In this document: piece after piece, positions 31,110 to 38,233 of the stretch
Position numbering within the stretch: the stretch's first letter is position 1
Layout of the letters: each line of letters begins with the position of its first letter
From: CAVVKW01 sp963761705
GTDB lineage: Bacteria > Verrucomicrobiota > Verrucomicrobiia > Chthoniobacterales > JAATET01
Reading direction: 5' to 3'
Length of the DNA: 64,000 bases
Assembly: GCA_963761705.1 (NCBI GenBank)
Contig: CAVXHK010000001.1
Coordinates: forward strand, 186,001 to 250,000
Translations under genes and position numbers: made by a program
The notes under the pieces: model-generated
Told to the model about the DNA's origin: nothing
What the model saw: only the letters and a program-made list of their open reading frames with translations
The model's database searches: none

Positions 31110-32738
31110 TCAGCCGCGCACCCGCGCGTCCATGATCCAGCGCCAAGGGATCGCGCCGTGGCCCAGCATCCAATCGTTAAACTGTTTGAGCGACCACCCT
31201 TCGCCCTCGACGAAGTGTCCATGCAGCCGCTCGACCTCCAACCTCCCGAGCAGATAGCTCATCGGCACGGTCGGCGAGGACGTGTACCAATTCACGTCGC
31301 CCTGCGCCCGCCGACGCGTGAAGCCGACGCCCTCGATGAGCAGATTGCACGCGCCGCCGTACGAGAGCTTGCCGGTGTGCAGCCCGCAATCGATCACGAC
31401 GCGGTGCGCTCGCCACAGCGCGTCGTGCAGCTGAATCAGCTTCGCCTCCGGCAGAGTCACGACGCCCTGATCGACGCACATTTTTTCGCACCAGAGCGTC
31501 CAGCCTTCGTAGAAAATCGCGTGGGCAAACAAACGCCGTAGCTTGCTTTTATGCCGGTTCTGAATCGCAAATTGCAGGTGGTGACCCGGATACGCCTCAT
31601 GAGCTGCGGTGAGTTCCATGCCGAAATGTTGGCTGATCTCCGCCCGTCGCTTCTTCGCCGTATTCACGGTGAGACTCAGATCGTTGACCCAAAAAATTCC
31701 GACCTGCCGCTTCGAGAACGCGGGCGGCTGGTTGTAGGCCGCGGTGGGGAAGTGGTGGCGGAGAAAATCCGGGACCGGCAGGACCTCGAGTGACTCCCCC
31801 TTCGGCAGGGTCACGAGATCGAGCTCGCGCAGGCGGTCGAGAATCTCCGTGGTTGTCACGCGGTACTCGTCGATTAGCGGACGGTCGGGCGTCCATCCTG
31901 CCGCCGCCGCGTCGATGGCGGAGCGCGCGTCCGGGTAGCCTCCGCGCTTGGCTTCGGCTTTCAACTCGCTCTTGAGCTGCGCAATCAGCTCCCATCCGTC
32001 CGCTTCGATCTCGGCGACGGATTGGTCAAATCCCATGCGCTCCCGCACGAGCACCCCGAGAGCGTCTGGGCCGACCGAGAAGCCGCCCGCCGGGCCGGGA
32101 CTCTTGCGAACGATGCTCGTCGCGTAGCTCGCCAGCGCCGCCGACGCGCGGGCAATCCCGTCTTTTGTCCCCTCGGGATGCGGCGAGACGGCCAGCAGAG
32201 TGGACTCCAATCCTCGGAGAAAATCGATCCCGCCGTCGCACGATTTTGTCGCGAGCTGGGTCCAGAGCGGGACGGGCTTGCGGAGGCATTTCGCACCGTT
32301 TCGCAGGTATTTCGGGATCTGGTTCAGACGGGACTCGATGGCGGGTAGGACCTTGCCGAGATCCTTCGCGTTGCGCACCACGAGGTCAAAGATCGACCCG
32401 ATCGCCGCGTCGACGTGGATCTGCGGATCTTTCCGCCAGCGCTCGAACTCTCCGTCCAGTACCGCGCTCGTGCGCAAGTCCGCCAGCATCCCTCGCCGGT
32501 CCAGATAGTCATCGCCGCGAAAAACCGCTTCCGGCAGGGCCTCGATTTCGGCGGTCGCGCGAGCCACGAGCTTGCCCTGCGCTCGGTGATCCGCTGCCGC
32601 GTTGGCGCCGAGCCGCGAGTCGAACTGCTCCAGCCCCAGCGGACTCGCCGACTCCGGGAACCGCTCGTAAGTCTCGGCGAGGAACTCGTTACTGGCTTTG
32701 TGAAAGCACGCGACGGCGCGGTGTTTCTTTGCGCTCAT
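31110..32738 (-). CDS. DUF885 family protein (putative metallopeptidase)
   Basis: A 542-residue protein of the DUF885 family. The key motif is HEAYPGHHLQFAIQ near residue 405, an HExxxGH-like metal site that led to the suggestion of peptidase activity. A later Glu in AIFYEGWTLWCEKMC is also conserved. There is no signal peptide in the first 30 residues. Its start overlaps the stop of the secreted 281-residue protein by four bases, so they are coupled. Substrate unknown. Confidence 0.85.
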   Translation of the reverse strand: MSAKKHRAVACFHKASNEFLAETYERFPESASPLGLEQFDSRLGANAAADHRAQGKLVARATAEIEALPEAVFRGDDYLDRRGMLADLRTSAVLDGEFERWRKDPQIHVDAAIGSIFDLVVRNAKDLGKVLPAIESRLNQIPKYLRNGAKCLRKPVPLWTQLATKSCDGGIDFLRGLESTLLAVSPHPEGTKDGIARASAALASYATSIVRKSPGPAGGFSVGPDALGVLVRERMGFDQSVAEIEADGWELIAQLKSELKAEAKRGGYPDARSAIDAAAAGWTPDRPLIDEYRVTTTEILDRLRELDLVTLPKGESLEVLPVPDFLRHHFPTAAYNQPPAFSKRQVGIFWVNDLSLTVNTAKKRRAEISQHFGMELTAAHEAYPGHHLQFAIQNRHKSKLRRLFAHAIFYEGWTLWCEKMCVDQGVVTLPEAKLIQLHDALWRAHRVVIDCGLHTGKLSYGGACNLLIEGVGFTRRRAQGDVNWYTSSPTVPMSYLLGRLEVERLHGHFVEGEGWSLKQFNDWMLGHGAIPWRWIMDARVRG

Positions 32739-33580
32739 TCCGTGGAGTTTAGGAAATTCCCCGCGTCGTCCACTTTTGCCAGCGCGGCTGCCTCCATTTC
32801 GTTGGCCAAATCCCGCATCTCCTCGACCTCGGTCTGCGACGGCGGGCGCGATTCAATGGCATCGACCTCCGACTTGAGGACCTTCATTTTCGCCGTCAAC
32901 TGCGTCACCAATTCCGTCTTGCGGAGCCGCGGATTCAAGGTCTCGAGCCGGTCGATAAAATAGCTGATGACGTCCGGCCGCTTCAGCCCCTCGGCGCGAG
33001 TCGGCGTGTAATTTGCCGCCGTGGCGTTGGCCGCCAACTGAAACCCCCGCAACCACCCGCCGAAGCTGATCACGTGCGCCATTTCTTCGTCCCGCAGCGC
33101 CATCATCGACGCCTCGATGTCGGCCTGAGTCGCGATCAACTCCTCGCGCAACGCCATCCAATTACCCGCCTCGCCGAGATCCACCAGACTCTTTGCCCGG
33201 GTGAGCAAGCTACTGCCGACGCCCAGGCTCTGCGACTGGCGGATGAGAGCCCGCCCGATGTCTTCAATGTCCTGCGGACGCTGCGCAATCACGATCACAA
33301 ATCCATCCGCGACCAGAGCCCCGAAGTGCATCCCAGTCTGAAACCGATTGGGGAACGCCGCCTGCCGATCGTTTTGTTCAACGATCTCCATCGGGATCGG
33401 GCGGAACGCGTCCAGGTCGAGCAGCAGCTTTTGGATGTCGGGAGCCGTCACCTCGTTTACTCCGAGCTCCTCCCGCATGTGATCTTCCGCGCCTTCGCTC
33501 AGATCCACGTCCTGCGCCCGCGCCGGCGTCGACGCCAACCCGGCGATCAAAAGCAGAACAAATAGCGGGCGGACATTCAT
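32735..33580 (-). CDS. Secreted helical protein of unknown function
   Basis: A 281-residue protein with a signal peptide (RPLFVLLLIAGLASTPARAQ). The mature part is rich in Glu, Asp and Ala and should be mainly helical; the final 45 residues (SEVDAIESRPPSQTEVEEM and onward) look like a coiled coil. No catalytic motif seen. It precedes the DUF885 gene with an ATGA overlap, so the two products may work together, for example as a chaperone-like partner. No family recognised. Confidence 0.6.
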   Translation of the reverse strand: MNVRPLFVLLLIAGLASTPARAQDVDLSEGAEDHMREELGVNEVTAPDIQKLLLDLDAFRPIPMEIVEQNDRQAAFPNRFQTGMHFGALVADGFVIVIAQRPQDIEDIGRALIRQSQSLGVGSSLLTRAKSLVDLGEAGNWMALREELIATQADIEASMMALRDEEMAHVISFGGWLRGFQLAANATAANYTPTRAEGLKRPDVISYFIDRLETLNPRLRKTELVTQLTAKMKVLKSEVDAIESRPPSQTEVEEMRDLANEMEAAALAKVDDAGNFLNSTE

Positions 33581-33684
33581 TGGCTCAGACGAGAAAGCTG
33601 ACAGAACCGAGCTACCTTGTCCAACCAGCGCATTCGGCTCTTCATTGTCCTTCCGTTCCGCTCGCCAAAGCCGATACTTGTCAG

Positions 33685-34782
33685 ATGATCATCGGCGTCC
33701 CGAAGGAAATCAAAGAACAAGAACACCGCGTCGCCCTCCTCCCCGCCGCCGCTTACCAACTCACCAAACGCGGCCACACCGTCCTCGTTGAAACCAACGC
33801 CGGAGCGGGCAGCGGTTACCTCGACGAAGAATACGCCAAAGCCGGAGCCGCGATCATCCCCGACCACGCCACCGTCTTCGCCCGCGCCGATCTCATCGTG
33901 AAGGTTAAGGAACCCCTCGCCTCGGAATACGACCTCCTCCGCTCCGGCCAGCTCCTCTTCACCTACCTCCACCTCGCCGCCAACCGCCCCCTCACCGAGG
34001 CCCTCGTGCGCACCGGCGCGACCTGCATCGCCTACGAGACCATCGAGGTGAACCGCCGCCTCCCCCTCCTCGAACCCATGTCCGAGATCGCCGGTCGCAT
34101 GTCGGTCATCGTCGGCGGCCACCACCTCGCGAAACACCACGGCGGCAAAGGCATCCTCCTCGGCGGCGTCCCCGGCGTCCTCCCCGGCAAGGTCGTCGTC
34201 ATCGGCGGCGGGACGTCTGGCGTGAACGCCGCCCGCATGGCCATGGGCCTCGGCGCCGACGTCACGATCCTCGAAGTCGACCTCGAGCGCATGCGCTTCC
34301 TCGACATCACGATGCACACCGCCCACACGCTCTTCTCCAGCGAGGCCAGTCTCACCGATCTCCTCCCGACCTGCGACCTCCTCATCGGGGCCGTTCTCGT
34401 CCCCGGAGCCCGCGCCCCCAAGCTCATCAACCGCGAGATGCTTCGCGCCATGAAGCCCGGCTCCGTTCTCGTCGACATCGCCATCGACCAGGGCGGCTGC
34501 GCCGAAACCTCCCACGCCACGACCCACGACAACCCGACCTACTACGAGGAAGACGTCCTCCACTACTGCGTTGCCAACATGCCCGGCGCCTACGCCCGCA
34601 CCGCTACCCAGGCGCTCACCAACGTGACCTACACCTACCTCCAAACCCTCGCCGACCTCGGTCTGGAGGGCGCGTTGGAAAAAACCCCCGCCCTCCGCGG
34701 CGGCATCAACGTCATGGGGGGCAAGGTCACCTGCCCCCCCGTTGCCGAGGCCCTCGACCTCCCCTGCGCTCCCCTTCCGTAG
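33685..34782 (+). CDS. ald: Alanine dehydrogenase
   Basis: Interconverts pyruvate and alanine with NADH and ammonia. The 365-residue protein begins IIGVPKEIKEQEHRVALLP, with the Lys and Arg for pyruvate; His in TYLHLAANR is the catalytic acid; the Rossmann loop is VIGGGTSGVNAARMAMG. VDIAIDQGGCAETS and HYCVANMPGAYARTAT are family signatures. I start at ATG 33685; the frame is open upstream but without family sequence. It is a single rightward gene between the leftward secreted-protein gene and proA, separated from proA by a partial palindromic repeat. Confidence 0.95.
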   Translation: MIIGVPKEIKEQEHRVALLPAAAYQLTKRGHTVLVETNAGAGSGYLDEEYAKAGAAIIPDHATVFARADLIVKVKEPLASEYDLLRSGQLLFTYLHLAANRPLTEALVRTGATCIAYETIEVNRRLPLLEPMSEIAGRMSVIVGGHHLAKHHGGKGILLGGVPGVLPGKVVVIGGGTSGVNAARMAMGLGADVTILEVDLERMRFLDITMHTAHTLFSSEASLTDLLPTCDLLIGAVLVPGARAPKLINREMLRAMKPGSVLVDIAIDQGGCAETSHATTHDNPTYYEEDVLHYCVANMPGAYARTATQALTNVTYTYLQTLADLGLEGALEKTPALRGGINVMGGKVTCPPVAEALDLPCAPLP

Positions 34783-34853
34783 CGCTGCGACCGTTCACCG
34801 GTTGCCAATCGCCTCGTCGCGCGCAAGTTTCGAGCCTCCTGCCTTCCACCGAA

Positions 34854-36119
34854 ATGAACCTTCCCGACCTTGTCCACCAGATCGGCCGCCAATCCCGCGT
34901 CGCCTCTCGCGCCCTCGCGAATCTCCCCACCGACGCGAAGAACGCCATCCTCCAAGCCATGGCCGACGAACTCGTCGAACGCACAGATCTCATCACCGCC
35001 GAGAACGCTCAGGACGTCCAGAACGCCGAAGCCGCCGGCTTCACTCGGGCCTCCGTCGACCGCCTCCGGCTCGACCACGACCGCGTTGCCGCCATCGCCG
35101 ACGGGATCCGCCAAGTCGCGACTCTCCCCGACCCCGTCAACGAAATTCTCCGCGATTGGACCCGCCCAAACGGCATCCGAATCAGCAAAATCCGCAAGCC
35201 CATCGGCGTCATCGGCATCATCTACGAGAGTCGTCCCAACGTCACCAGCGATGCCGCCGTCCTCTGCATCAAGACCGGCAACGCCACCATCCTCCGCGGC
35301 GGCAGCGAATCCCTCCGGTCCAACCTCGCCATCGCCGACGCCCTCCAGACCGGCGGGGCCCGCGCCGGTCTCCCCGACCACAGCATCCAGCTCATCCCCG
35401 TGACCGACCGAGACGCCGTCCGCCTCCTGTGTCAGCTGGACGACTGCATCGACGTCATCGTCCCCCGCGGCGGCCACGGCCTCATCGAAGCCGTCGTCAC
35501 CCACGCCCGCATGCCCGTCATCAAGCACTACGACGGAGTCTGCCACGTCTACGTCGACGAAAATGCCGACCTCGAGATGGCCGAAAGCATCGTCCTCAAC
35601 GCCAAGACCCAGCGCCCTGGCGTCTGCAACGCCCTCGAAACTCTCCTTGTCCACGAAAACGTCGCGACCCAGTTCTTCACCCAAGCCACCCCCGCACTCG
35701 CCTCCGCCGGGGTCGAACTCCGTGCCGAGGGCGAGACCCATTCTCGACTCTCGAACCTCGACTATCAACCCCTGGCCCCAGCGGAAAACTTCACCACCGA
35801 ATACCTCGACCTCATCCTCGCGGTGAAGATCGTCCCGTCCCTCGACGCCGCCATCGACCACGTCAATCTCTACGGCAGCCACCACAGTGACGCCATCGTC
35901 ACGACCGACCTTGCCGCCGCCGAGCGCTTCCTCAACGAAGTCGACAGCGCCACGATCTACCACAACGCCTCCACCCGCTTCACCGACGGCGAAGAGTTTG
36001 GCTTCGGAGCCGAGATCGGCATCAGCACCGACAAACTCCACGCCCGCGGTCCCATGGCCCTCGAAGAACTCACCACCTACCGCTACCTCATCCGCGGCAC
36101 CGGCCAGATCAGAACATGA
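34854..36119 (+). CDS. proA: Glutamate-5-semialdehyde dehydrogenase (gamma-glutamyl phosphate reductase)
   Basis: Second step of proline synthesis, reducing glutamyl phosphate with NADPH. The 421-residue length is normal. IGVIGIIYESRPNVTSDAA and KTGNATILRGGSESLRSN form the cofactor site, RPGVCNALETLLVH holds the catalytic Cys, and the C-terminal FGAEIGISTDKLHARGPM and LTTYRYLIRG are signatures. proB is not in the window. Its stop overlaps acyP (ATGA). Confidence 0.96.
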   Translation: MNLPDLVHQIGRQSRVASRALANLPTDAKNAILQAMADELVERTDLITAENAQDVQNAEAAGFTRASVDRLRLDHDRVAAIADGIRQVATLPDPVNEILRDWTRPNGIRISKIRKPIGVIGIIYESRPNVTSDAAVLCIKTGNATILRGGSESLRSNLAIADALQTGGARAGLPDHSIQLIPVTDRDAVRLLCQLDDCIDVIVPRGGHGLIEAVVTHARMPVIKHYDGVCHVYVDENADLEMAESIVLNAKTQRPGVCNALETLLVHENVATQFFTQATPALASAGVELRAEGETHSRLSNLDYQPLAPAENFTTEYLDLILAVKIVPSLDAAIDHVNLYGSHHSDAIVTTDLAAAERFLNEVDSATIYHNASTRFTDGEEFGFGAEIGISTDKLHARGPMALEELTTYRYLIRGTGQIRT

Positions 36120-36391
36120 CCGCCTCCCTCACGCACTACGAAGGTCGCGTCCAAGGCGTCGGCTTCCGCTACACCGTCAAAAAGCTCGCCACCGGCTTCG
36201 AGGTCACCGGCACCATCCGCAACCTCCCCGACGGTCGCGTTGAACTCCTCGCCCAAGCCGATGAGCCAGGGGAACTCACCGACTTCCACACCGCGATCCG
36301 TGAAAGCGCCCTCGCCGGTCACATCCAATCCGAGCAAACCACCCCCACCGACCCCGACAGGACCCTCCGCAGCTTCCAAATCACTCCGTAG
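36116..36391 (+). CDS. acyP: Acylphosphatase
   Basis: Small enzyme hydrolysing acyl phosphates. The 91-residue protein has YEGRVQGVGFRYTVKKLA, with the phosphate-binding loop and Arg, and GTIRNLPDGRVELLAQ, with the catalytic Asn. Coupled to proA by a four-base overlap. ProA's substrate is itself an acyl phosphate, so the pairing may be more than accidental. Confidence 0.94.
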   Translation: MTASLTHYEGRVQGVGFRYTVKKLATGFEVTGTIRNLPDGRVELLAQADEPGELTDFHTAIRESALAGHIQSEQTTPTDPDRTLRSFQITP

Positions 36392-36392
36392 T

Positions 36393-36433
36393 GCCGGCAG
36401 CCTGCCGGTCACCAACCCGGCGGCAAAGCCGCA
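36393..36433. repeat. GC-rich palindromes after acyP
   Basis: CCGGCAGCCTGCCGG followed by CCCGGCGGCAAAGCCG, two inverted repeats in the gap before the ABC gene. Similar GGCATCCTGCCCG units occur at about 59176. Could act as a weak terminator. Confidence 0.5.
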
Positions 36434-36477
36434 CTTCCCCCACGACAATTCCCGGCCCCCACGCTAGACTGCCGCCC

Positions 36478-37380
36478 ATGAGCACCCCCGCCGTCGCCCT
36501 CGCCGCCCTCACCAAGCATTACCCGGTCCCCCTCCGCCGCGAGCGCCTCGTCGCCGTCCGCGACCTCACGCTCGAGATCCCCGAGGGCGAAGTCTTCGGC
36601 CTCCTCGGCCCGAACGGTTCCGGCAAGAGCACGACCCTCAAGATGCTCCTCGGCCTCGCCACCCCCACCTCCGGCACCGCCCAGGTCTTCGGCCACGAGA
36701 GCGGCAGCTTCGCCGCCCGCAGCGAAGTCGGCTTCCTCCCCGAGAACCCCTATTTCTACAAATTCCTCACCGGCGGCGAGACCCTCGCGTTCTACGGCAA
36801 ACTCTGCGGCCTCACGGGCAAAGCCCTCAAGGACCGCGCCAACGAACTCCTCGAACTCGTCGGCCTCCAGTCCGCCCGCGACCGCCGCGTCGGCGGCTAC
36901 TCCAAGGGCATGCTCCAGCGCATCGGCCTGGCCCAAGCCATCATTCAGAATCCCCGCCTCGTCGTCCTCGACGAACCCACCGCCGGCGTCGACCCCGCCG
37001 GGTCCCGCCAGATCCGCGACCTCATTCTTACCCTCAAAGAACGCGGCACCACCATCCTCCTCACGTCCCACCTCCTCGAGCAGGTCCAGGACGTCTGCGA
37101 CCGCGTTGGCATCATGGCGCGCGGCCAGCTCGTCCGTCTCGGCCCCCTCGACGAGCTCGTTTCCGTCGACAACCAGACCCAATTCATCGTCGAAAACGCC
37201 GACCCCGCCCTGGCCGCCCGCATCGAGACCCTCATTCGCGAGTCCAACTCCGCCGCGACGCTCCTGGAAACCCGCCACCCCCAGCGCTCCCTCGAGAAAG
37301 TTTTCCTCGAAGTCACCACCGAAGAAAAAAGGCCGGCTGATCCGCCTCGCGCGATGAAAAGCCAACCGTGCATCCCATGA
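36478..37380 (+). CDS. ABC-2-type transporter ATP-binding protein, without a permease
   Basis: A 300-residue ATPase. Walker A is GLLGPNGSGKSTTLKMLLG (about residues 41-59), the signature is VGGYSKGMLQRIGLAQAII and Walker B is LVVLDEPTAGVDPAG, followed by the switch His in LLTSHLL. The C-terminal part after residue 225 is the accessory domain typical of ABC-2 exporters. The last 20 residues (EEKRPADPPRAMKSQPCIP) look unlike the family, and the stop overlaps bioD. Such ATPases are normally followed by a membrane permease gene; none is present here. Confidence 0.9.
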   Translation: MSTPAVALAALTKHYPVPLRRERLVAVRDLTLEIPEGEVFGLLGPNGSGKSTTLKMLLGLATPTSGTAQVFGHESGSFAARSEVGFLPENPYFYKFLTGGETLAFYGKLCGLTGKALKDRANELLELVGLQSARDRRVGGYSKGMLQRIGLAQAIIQNPRLVVLDEPTAGVDPAGSRQIRDLILTLKERGTTILLTSHLLEQVQDVCDRVGIMARGQLVRLGPLDELVSVDNQTQFIVENADPALAARIETLIRESNSAATLLETRHPQRSLEKVFLEVTTEEKRPADPPRAMKSQPCIP

Positions 37381-38006
37381 ACCTTTTCGTCACCGGCACC
37401 GACACCAACGTCGGCAAGACCTACTTCACGTCCCTCCTCATCCGCGCCCTCCGCGCGGCCGGAAAGGACGCCGTCGGCATGAAGCCCATCGCCTGCGGAT
37501 CGAACGAAGACACCGGCATCCTCCTCGCCGCCTCCGGCAACAACGTTTCCCTCTCCGATCTCAACCCCGTCTATTTCGAGAGCCCCGTCGCCCCGCTCAC
37601 CGCTTCCATCGAAGAGAGCCGCCCCATCGACATCGACGAGATCCTCGCATCCTACCGGCGCCTCACCGAAGCCCACGACACCGTCATCGTCGAAGGTGCC
37701 GGCGGTTGGCAGACCCCCATTCTCGCCGATTACACGATGGGCGATCTGGCCAAAGCGATGGACCTTCCCGTCATCATCGTCATCGAAAACAAGCTCGGCG
37801 TCCTCAACCACACCCTCCTGACCCTCGCGAGCATCGAGGAATTTGGCCTGACCTGCGCCGGACTCGTCTTCAACCATCCCGCCGAGTCCACGGACATCGC
37901 GGCGCAGACGAATCGCGCCGTCCTCGAGCGCATCACCGAAGTTCCCATCCTCTTCGAAATCGAGACCGGGCAGGACGCCCTGCCCAACGTCAGTGCCTTT
38001 CTGTAA
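37377..38006 (+). CDS. bioD: Dethiobiotin synthetase
   Basis: Closes the ureido ring of biotin using CO2 and ATP. The 209-residue protein begins NLFVTGTDTNVGKTYFTSLL, the P-loop and diaminononanoate site, has GMKPIACG with the catalytic Lys, and VIVEGAGGWQTPI. I start at ATG 37377, overlapping the ABC gene stop by four bases; a GTG at 37368 would add three residues. The rest of the biotin genes are not in the window. Confidence 0.94.
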   Translation: MNLFVTGTDTNVGKTYFTSLLIRALRAAGKDAVGMKPIACGSNEDTGILLAASGNNVSLSDLNPVYFESPVAPLTASIEESRPIDIDEILASYRRLTEAHDTVIVEGAGGWQTPILADYTMGDLAKAMDLPVIIVIENKLGVLNHTLLTLASIEEFGLTCAGLVFNHPAESTDIAAQTNRAVLERITEVPILFEIETGQDALPNVSAFL

Positions 38007-38122
38007 CGCTCTGACCGCAAACCGAGGACGTGAGTCTGGATTCCGCTCACCCGGACCAGTGAGCCGCGAGACGACGAAGGTCCCCACGGCCTCATTTGCC
38101 TCCAGCGGCGAAACCGCGCGGA

Positions 38123-38165
38123 TTGATCACGTGGGAAGTGTTTCTCGCGTGATCAAATATTGACA
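38123..38165 (+). promoter_or_regulatory. Operator-like inverted repeat and -35 box before the surface protein gene
   Basis: TTGATCACG at 38123-38131 and CGTGATCAA at 38148-38156 form a perfect 9-bp inverted repeat with 16 bases between. A consensus TTGACA starts four bases later at 38160-38165; a weak -10 would be at about 38183-38188. A small second inverted repeat, GTTC-GCCGA-GAAC, is at 38166-38178. This looks like a regulated promoter for the gene at 38234. Confidence 0.5.
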
Positions 38166-38233
38166 GTTCGCCGAGAACTCCGCAATTTGGCGATCCGGTT
38201 GGGTCCCCAATTCGGCGACCCCGATATTTCACC

